The position numbers and the translations under genes are program-made. 64,000 nucleotides of DNA from Chamaelirium japonicum (taxonomy: Eukaryota > Streptophyta > Magnoliopsida > Liliales > Melanthiaceae). Positions 58,704-64,000 of this stretch are shown here, one piece after another; position 1 is the first letter of the stretch; each line of letters opens with the position of its first letter. The notes below the pieces were generated by a model. It saw only the letters and a list, made by a program, of their open reading frames with translations. It did not search any database and was not told where the DNA came from. Location of the stretch: NCBI GenBank assembly GCA_947650365.1, contig CANTAL010000004.1:1337501-1401500 (forward strand). Reading direction: 5' to 3'.

Positions 58704-60760
58704 GGTATCGTTCATGAATCTGATCGTCTCCAATGCACCTTGACGGTGCCCAAACAAAACCTTCACGATGTCAGAAATCGCATCCTGAAGATGTGCCAAG
58801 GCATCCTAACGGTGCTAGCACCTTGAAGGTGCAAAATTGCTCAAATCATCTTGACTAAGTTCAAGCAATGCTTAAACTTAGTCACTGAACCGGTTTCGTC
58901 GACATGTCAGAAGGATTCTCCCACGTATGAATCTTCTTCACAAAACCAACTCTATCCTTTTAATCGTTTGAACAAAGTGATACCGGATATCAATATGCTT
59001 CGTCCGTGAGTGATGAATTTAATTATCGTTCGCCAAATAGATAATGCTTTAACTATTAGAATACCACATTGGGCTGCGAGACACCAAAATGCCTCGGAGC
59101 TAAATCGCCTCCTTGGCCGCCTCCGTTATAACTATGTATTCTGTCTTTGTCGTCGGCAGTGTAATCGTTAGAAAGACTTTCCAGCTTACCAGAACTCCTG
59201 CTAGTTAGGGTGTGCAAGATCCAAACCAAACCGATCAAACCGACCAAACCAAACCAAACCAACCAATTTTGATCGGTTTCGACATACTCAATGGATCATA
59301 TCGGATTGGGTTTTTAAAAAACTGACATGATTGGATCGGTTGACGGATTTGTAAATTCAAAACCGACCTAAACCGAACCGAACCGACATACGTATATACA
59401 TATAATATTTTATTAAATATACCATATGTCCTCATATACCCTTGCTACCAACAACCATTGCAATACTATCGGATGACTCAAAATCAGTTAAAAATTATAT
59501 TTAGGCCTAATGATTTGATAATGATTAATATTTTTGAAGTTTGAACAAGGTCTTAATAGAAAGGGGGGGGGAGTCCAATAAGAACATGGTCCAAAGCCTA
59601 AACCGACCATCTAATCCAGCCCAAACCGACTTTAATTGGATTGGATTTCAATATTAGTTTGGTTTGGATTGGATTGAAAATCCTCAAAACCGGCCAAGGT
59701 TGGATCGGTTTGGGTTTTGCCTAAATAGGTCGGTTTCGAATCGATGCACACTGCTACTGCTAGTGTAAATATTTAATCTGTCATAGACCTTCGTCTATCC
59801 AGATCACTAGTATAATCCGCGTCAACATATCCTGAGCACGTCGTCTCGCTTAAAGAGTAACCTAATGTCCAATGTCTCATGAAGATACCTCAATATCCAC
59901 TTCATGACCTGCCAATGTTTCTTTCCCGGATCGATCATGTAACAACTGACAACACTAACCGTCGGTGCGATATCTAGATTCTAGACATGTACATTCCATC
60001 GCATAGATCATACTGCCGACTGCACTCGCATACGACATACAAGCCATGTAAACATGCTCGTCATCAGTCTTGGGAGTCTCTGTTGTTGAAAGTCGGAAGT
60101 GTGCAACAAGAGGGATGCTAACTGGCTTAGCACCACTCATACCATAACGAGAAACCACCTTCTCCAGATAGCTTCATTGTGTCAAACAAACTGTACCACA
60201 CGTCCGATTTTTGATAATCTTCATGGACAATCTTTTTAGCACCGCCTAAGTTCTTCTCTCAAATTTGTCACTCAACTAAGATTTCAGAACGTCAATATCT
60301 GACATGCTCTTTGCAGCAATAAGCATGTCTCCCATATATCGAAGTAGGTATACCATAGAACTGTCACGAAGCTTTCTGAAGTAGACGTAGTGATCATACT
60401 CACTTCTGACGTACCCATGGTCTGCCATGAATGTGTTAAATCTCTTGTACTACTGTTTTGGTGACTGTTTAATCCAGTACAAGTACTTCCTCAATATGCA
60501 CACATAGTCCTTTTCTACCACCATGTATCCTCAGACTGCTATATGTAGATCTACTTCTCCAAATCACCATTCAAGAACGATGTCTTTACATCGAGCTGTT
60601 CCAACTCGAGATCAAACGATGCCACCATGACCAACATAATACGGATGATAATGTGTTTCACGATAAGTGAAAACACTTAATTGTAGTTGACGCCCTTTTT
60701 CTGTAAGTAGCCTTTCGTCACCAATTGTGCCTTGTACTGAACACCGCTTGGAATTTTCCA
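58704..60760 (-). pseudogene. Element H RNase H and reverse transcriptase remnant
   Basis: The RNase H motif TEAEY and AAKEA is near 59090-59160 and is split from the rest by a hAT-like element. The connection region shows GMSGAKPVSIPLVAHF and YASAVGSMIYAMECT (59955-60158). The reverse transcriptase catalytic region and the QL-type segments extend to about 60700 in decayed form. Fossil. Confidence 0.75.
59206..59756. mobile_element. Non-autonomous hAT-like element in H RNase H (551 bp)
   Basis: Flanked by perfect CTGCTAGT at 59198-59205 and 59757-59764. Ends are TAGGGTGTGCA on the left and TGCACACTGCTA on the right (imperfect inverted repeat). Subterminal CAAACCGACC-like repeats on the left are mirrored by GGTCGGTTTG-like repeats on the right. 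The TAG-GTGT-type end and 8-bp duplication are those of plant hAT MITEs. It encodes nothing. Confidence 0.87.
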
Positions 60761-62500
60761 TTTTTTCTTGTAAACCAACTTACAACCAATCGCCTTCTGC
60801 CCTTTGGGTCTCGCAACAAGCTCCCAAGTCTAATTCTTATGAAGAGATTCAATCTCTTCACTCATGACCATGCCCCACTGAACACAATCACTATCATGAA
60901 CTATGTCTCTGTAAGTGGTCGGTTCATCACTTTTACTGAGTTCGTGCATATGCTACCAACTCGGCAACTCCTCGTAACCAAATCTGACTGGGGCTTTGAT
61001 AATCCTTCTTGCCCTGCTTGTTGCAACAGACTGCTGCTCTGGAACCTGAACTACCTCCTTTGAAATAGTTTGCTCCAACTAAGCAATCTGCTCCACCTCT
61101 ATAGACGCCCTAGAAGCCCACTTGAACAAGATCACCATGACCTTTGCCCTCAAGATCGATCTCAACCCTCTGTTTACTGGAAGTAAGCAATAGAATCTTA
61201 TCGAAAGTCACTTCTCTACTAGTAATAAACGATTGTGATTCCGAGCACCACACTCTGTAGATCTTAACTCATGAAGTATACTCTAAGAATATGCCTTTCT
61301 TCGCTCATGGGTCTGGCTTGCTATCTTTGACGTGATGTAAGCTGGAGATCCAAATACTCACAACATCAAGTAGTCCGCGATTTGCCTGACCAAACCTTCT
61401 TTGGAGTTATCAGATCAATTGCAGTAGCTGGTGACCTATTCACCAAATAGCATGTTGTGTTAACAGGCTCTGCCCAAAACTCCTACCCAAGCCTGAGTCA
61501 GAAAGCATGCAGTGTGCTCGCGAGTCAGATACGGTTCATCCTTTTAATGGCATCATTTTACTGTGATTTCTCTCTATCTGTGAAGTGTCTGGTAATACCT
61601 TCATCCTCACAATACTTTTGGAATTCCTTTGATGTAAATTCTCCCCTATTATTACTGCGGAGATGCGTAAGCTTCCTTCCAGTCTGTTTCTGCATCAAAG
61701 TTTTTCATCACTTGAACGTCTCAAACAACTGATCTTTGGTCTTAAATATGTAGACCCAGACATGCCTGGAATAATCCATAAAAGACAACCGTGATCCTCC
61801 CTTAGAAGCAACTCTGGAAGGATCCCAAACATCTGCATGAACGTAATCCAACGTTCTCTTCATGCGATTAACTATAGAACCAAACTTGGCCCGATGTTGC
61901 TTCCTAAACACACAATGTTCACAAAAGTCAAGTTTGATATTCTTCACACCTGAGAGTAAATCCCGGATTGCTCAACTCATATAGAACTCACTCACTCATG
62001 TGGCTTAGACGCAAATGGCAGAACTATGACAAGATTGCCTCCTAATCTTTCGACGATGTAAATAGCCACACTGCTTGTAACTGTGCTCCCAAAAAGAACG
62101 TAGAGGCGCTCGACTTTACCATCCTTCATAACGATCATACTCCCCCGAGATTTCTTTCAACTCCACCTTGAGCGGTGGATTTGCGACTTTTCGAGTCCAA
62201 GGTACCAAAAAAGATGTTCTTCCTTAACTCTAGAACATACCGAACATCAGTCAAAGTCTTCAGAATGCCATCATGCATACGGATCCTGAATTCTCCCTTT
62301 CCAACCGTCTTGCAAGTGACATCGTTGCCCATCAAGACTGTACCCTATGAACCTCCTGATATGAAGTGAAGCAATCTCGATTGGGACACATGATATGAGC
62401 ATCCAAAATCTAGGATCCACTTCTGATTCAGATCCCCATGGATTGTAACTGATAAGTTTGCATTATCTGACAGATCCTCCACTATATGTGTCGCGTCAGA
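60761..62500 (-). pseudogene. Element H integrase and protease remnant
   Basis: Minus-strand frame 61708-61947 shows the GAG-pre-integrase zinc region (FCEHCVFRKQHRAKF) and the integrase start (DYVHADVWDPS, SFMDYSRHVWVYIFKTKDQ). Integrase core traces continue left to about 61050. The frame at 62135-62335 has DVRYVLELRKN, the segment between protease and integrase. Fossil. Confidence 0.8.
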
Positions 62501-63033
62501 CAACGCTTCAGACTGAGCACCCTTTTCAGACTTATTAGCTTAGGACAATCGCTCTTAATATGACATTTTTTGTGACAATAATAACACTTTTTGACCTCTT
62601 TTCTGAGGTCTTCCTTTCGATGATTCTTTATTTTCTTCCCTCTTTCCACAAACAAGCCAGATCACTCTGCTTGAGAGTATGAACCCGAAATCTTTTTCAT
62701 GAATTCATTAGATAGAAGTGGTACTGTAGTTTCTTCTAATTCAATGGTATCTTTCCCATTGAGCAAAGTGGTAACCAAGTGCTTAAAATGATCCAGTAAA
62801 GAGGCCAAAAGAATAGAAGCTTTATCTTCGTCTTCTATTTGTACTTCGATATTCAATAACTCGGAGGTAATCCGATTAAATTCATTAAGATGGTGGTGGA
62901 CCGACGAACATTCCTTTATGCGAAACGTATAAAGTTGTTGCTTCAGAAACAACCGGTTTGTTAGAGACTTCGACATGTATCGGGCTTTCAAACTTTGACT
63001 AAATCGTTGTTGCCAATTTTTTATACATGACGG
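62501..63033 (-). pseudogene. Element H gag remnant with zinc knuckle
   Basis: Frame 62662-63036 holds a copia gag core: RYMSKSLTNRLFLKQQLYTF, HHLNEFNRITSELLNIEV, DEDKASILLASLLDHF and FMKKISGS. An intact-looking zinc knuckle CYYCHKKCHIKSDC (C-x2-C-x4-H-x4-C) is encoded at about 62553-62594. The first part of gag continues beyond the hAT-like insertion at 63973-64000. Confidence 0.85.
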
Positions 63034-63964
63034 CAATGTTTAAAAAGGCGAAAGGCGTACCGAGGTGTTTTTCCTCTAGAGAGGCGAGGCGTAAGCCTCA
63101 AATTTTTTTGAGGCATTTTGGTAAAAAAAAAAATTAATAAGAAATACTTCAAAATAAATACTATTATTGAATGTGTAATAATAATTGAACTAGATATGCA
63201 TAATAAATCACAATGTATTAGAAAATATCTTATATGACACGATTGAGCACTCCTCGAGCAATCTGACAACAAAATAAAAAGTCAAATTGCTCAAGCACGC
63301 TTAATTCTTTAATATTCAAGATAATAATTAAAGTAACAGCTAACAAGTAATAACAAACAATAAAATACAAATATAGGACTAGCATTGTCAAGATTAAAAA
63401 AAAAAAAAACAATGATACAAATACATGAAATGGTAAAATACAAAGAAAAAATCATAGGAAAAACTAGTAGAAGAAGCAAGATCATGATCTATACCTTTAA
63501 ACTTGAAACAAATCTTGATTACTCACTTGTAGTTGGTAGACAATCCACAAAGAAAAAGAATACAACTTCGGAATTAAAATCGGAAAACAAATGAGCACTA
63601 AATCTTGATTTTGGGTTTTTGGAGGCAAAGGGGTTTCAAAACCTAAAAAGATCTAAAATGGTTTAGAAGGTTTCAATAGGTGAAAAAGGGCCCATGGGGG
63701 TGATTTACATATCAAACCCTTTGTGCCCCTTCCACACCAAACATTGGTTTTAACCCCTCCCCACCCTATGTTTCACGCCTGGAGCATGAGACTTACGTCT
63801 CGAACGCCTTGAGGCGCTACTCGGACAAAGGCATACACCTCTTGATACAGATGTGTAGATTTTTTACATGTGGCTGCTGAGGCGTGTGCCTCGAGGCAAC
63901 ACAGGACCGCCTCACTTCGAGGCGGGCCTCGAGGCGTAAGCCTCAAACGTCTTTTTAAACACTG
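63034..63964. mobile_element. Non-autonomous hAT-like element in H gag (931 bp)
   Basis: Flanked by perfect CATGACGG at 63026-63033 and 63965-63972. Left end CAATGTTTAAAAAGGCG and right end (complement) CAGTGTTTAAAAAGACG agree at 15 of 17 positions. Subterminal GAGGCGTAAGCCTCAAA copies lie near both ends. The middle is AT-rich with no transposase. Inserted in gag of H, so younger than H. Confidence 0.92.
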
Positions 63965-64000
63965 CATGACGGTGTACTTGATCTCCTTTGCCAAACAAGA

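Larger units (their letters stand above)
55386..64000 (+). other. Intron 8 of the IF-2 gene (or end of a truncated gene), filled with mobile elements
   Basis: Exon 8 ends GTGCAG/GTCTTT. The next conserved segment of the protein (starting VIGLNNVP in Arabidopsis) was not found in 55386-64000 on the plus strand. Positions 55386-56150 look like ordinary unique AT-rich intron. From 56150 on, almost everything belongs to a LINE, three hAT-like elements and copia element H. Confidence 0.6.
57968..64000 (-). mobile_element. Copia element H, minus strand, running off the right edge
   Basis: Left to right on the plus strand: 3' LTR (57968-58687), polypurine tract (complement at about 58688-58703), RNase H, reverse transcriptase, integrase, protease and gag. 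The 5' LTR is outside the window. This is a different copia lineage from A and C, with a short LTR of 720 bp and a separate gag type. It is interrupted by two hAT-like elements (59206-59756 and 63034-63964). Broken in many places in the pol region, less so in gag. Confidence 0.87.

Noticed and set aside
1-64000. A novel defence, toxin or metabolic gene cluster
   Set aside because: Both strands were read for multi-gene operon-like layouts; apart from IF-2, every recognisable coding stretch belongs to a mobile element.

Overview
The window is plant nuclear DNA from an angiosperm with a large, repeat-rich genome. The evidence is stacked Ty1/copia and Ty3/gypsy (Tat-clade) LTR retrotransposons primed by initiator tRNA-Met, a Cassandra (5S-bearing) LTR, a tRNA-derived SINE, an RTE-type LINE, small hAT-type elements, and one interrupted nuclear gene for a chloroplast-targeted protein. 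I do not name a species. No bacterial operon, CRISPR array or functional RNA gene was seen.

Positions 1-48199 read as one deep nest of fossil elements. Letters are mine. G (copia, +) is the outermost and is seen only as its right end (47226-48199). F (copia, -) sits in G's 5' LTR; its pieces lie at 9663-11239 and 43164-47225. F is split by B (copia LTR, +, right end at 9662) and by C (copia, -, 11240-43163, target duplication GTTAG). B's LTR is split by A (copia, +, right end 5974) and by a solo LTR S (6511-9094, duplication CTCAC). C is split by D (copia, +, 13398-23324, duplication CATTA), a SINE (24113-24322, 15-bp duplication) and E (Tat-clade gypsy, +, 25924-38999, duplication ATATC). 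The LTR pairs differ by roughly 8% or more in C, 8-9% in E and 2.7% in D (hand alignment), which agrees with the order of nesting. All coding regions are broken to some degree; A, E and H keep the most readable protein domains, and D the least.

Positions 48200-52334 are intergenic: GA and CA microsatellites, a 137-bp tandem duplication and a solo Cassandra LTR (51057-51391) lying 943 bp before the start codon of the only host gene. That gene (52335 onward, +) is the chloroplast translation initiation factor IF-2 (FUG1-like). Eight exons are visible, covering the transit peptide, N-terminal region, the whole GTPase domain and the start of domain II. One intron is of the GC-AG type, and another begins with a mosaic of copied exon sequence.

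The eighth intron starts at 55386 and no later exon is found before the window ends, so it is either longer than 8.6 kb or the gene is cut there. This stretch carries an RTE LINE fragment (about 56150-57828) split by a hAT-like element (56429-57080), and a minus-strand copia element H (57968 to beyond 64000) split by two further hAT-like elements (59206-59756 and 63034-63964), each with an 8-bp target duplication.
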